Source: Oikopleura dioica
Taxonomy: Eukaryota > Chordata > Appendicularia > Copelata > Oikopleuridae
DNA length: 64,000 nucleotides
Direction: 5' to 3'
NCBI GenBank assembly: GCA_907165135.1
Contig: OU015568.1
Coordinates: 16,317,208-16,381,207, forward strand
Shown piece after piece: positions 63,957 to 64,000 of this stretch; the stretch's first letter is position 1; every line of letters begins with the position of its first letter. The position numbers and the translations under genes are program-made. The notes beneath the pieces are model-generated. The model worked only from the letters and a program-made list of their open reading frames with translations, did not search any database and was not told where the DNA came from.

Positions 63957-64000
63957 TTTGTCACCGCTTCTTGTCGACACAATCGTTGAATCCACCACAG

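Larger units (their letters stand above)
51296..64000. mobile_element. Maverick/Polinton DNA transposon (virus-like), right end outside window
   Basis: The block encodes the diagnostic Polinton set: packaging ATPase, retroviral-type integrase, adenain-type cysteine protease, major capsid candidate and B-family DNA polymerase. It also carries small proteins, a RING protein and three spliced membrane proteins. Plus-strand genes occupy the left half and minus-strand genes most of the right half. Most frames are open, suggesting a recent copy. Neither terminal inverted repeat was identified; the left boundary given is the first gene. Confidence 0.92.

Noticed and set aside
1-64000. CRISPR arrays, bacterial promoters, ribosome-binding sites and rho-independent terminators
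   Set aside because: The window is eukaryotic with spliceosomal introns; the regular palindromes are dispersed foldback elements and not a spacer-repeat array.

Overview
This window is eukaryotic nuclear DNA from a compact invertebrate genome. The best fit is an appendicularian tunicate (Oikopleura-like). The reasons are indirect. Most introns are about 37-70 bp, and genes are closely packed. Several start codons sit just behind a splice-acceptor-like CAG, as expected for spliced-leader trans-splicing. Several introns need GA or GC donors. One large secreted protein has threonine linkers and resembles a house or mucin protein. No rRNA or mitochondrial sequence is present that could fix the species.

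Layout. 0.5-20 kb is a dense gene block: ArfGAP2/3 (-), FITM (+), YIF1 (+), a TAF6-like subunit (+) whose last codons run into a tRNA-Asp(GTC), an unrecognised gene near 8.5-9.1 kb, an RTN4IP1-like oxidoreductase (+), polycystin-2 (+), RBM39 (+), and PDCD2 (+), whose fourth intron holds a second intronless gene. 18.7-20.9 kb (-) and 39.7-42.0 kb (+) are two paralogues of an unusual protein in which a divergent protein kinase domain is joined to a papain-like cysteine peptidase domain; a decayed third fragment lies at 43.5-43.9 kb. 21.7-25.4 kb (-) is a five-module secreted protein with poly-threonine linkers. 27.7-31.3 kb (-) is a class B (secretin-type) GPCR with eleven exons. 31.3-39.7 kb is gene-poor, rich in foldback repeats, telomere-like TTAGGG blocks and orphan exon fragments (sulfotransferase, PPT1, coiled-coil tail). 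44.3-48.6 kb (-) is a coiled-coil gene.

From 51.3 kb to the right edge lies a Maverick/Polinton element. It carries a packaging ATPase, a retroviral-type integrase, an adenain-type protease, a double-jelly-roll-type major capsid candidate with two small introns, small capsid-region proteins, a B-family DNA polymerase with small introns, a RING-finger protein and three spliced single-pass membrane proteins. Its right end is outside the window and its left end was not located.

A short terminal-inverted-repeat family with CTGGGCTCGGCAACCTGTGT-like ends occurs about fifteen times, in introns and between genes. Exon boundaries were derived by hand from splice signals, frame continuity and family similarity; for the main genes the exon lengths add up to whole codons.
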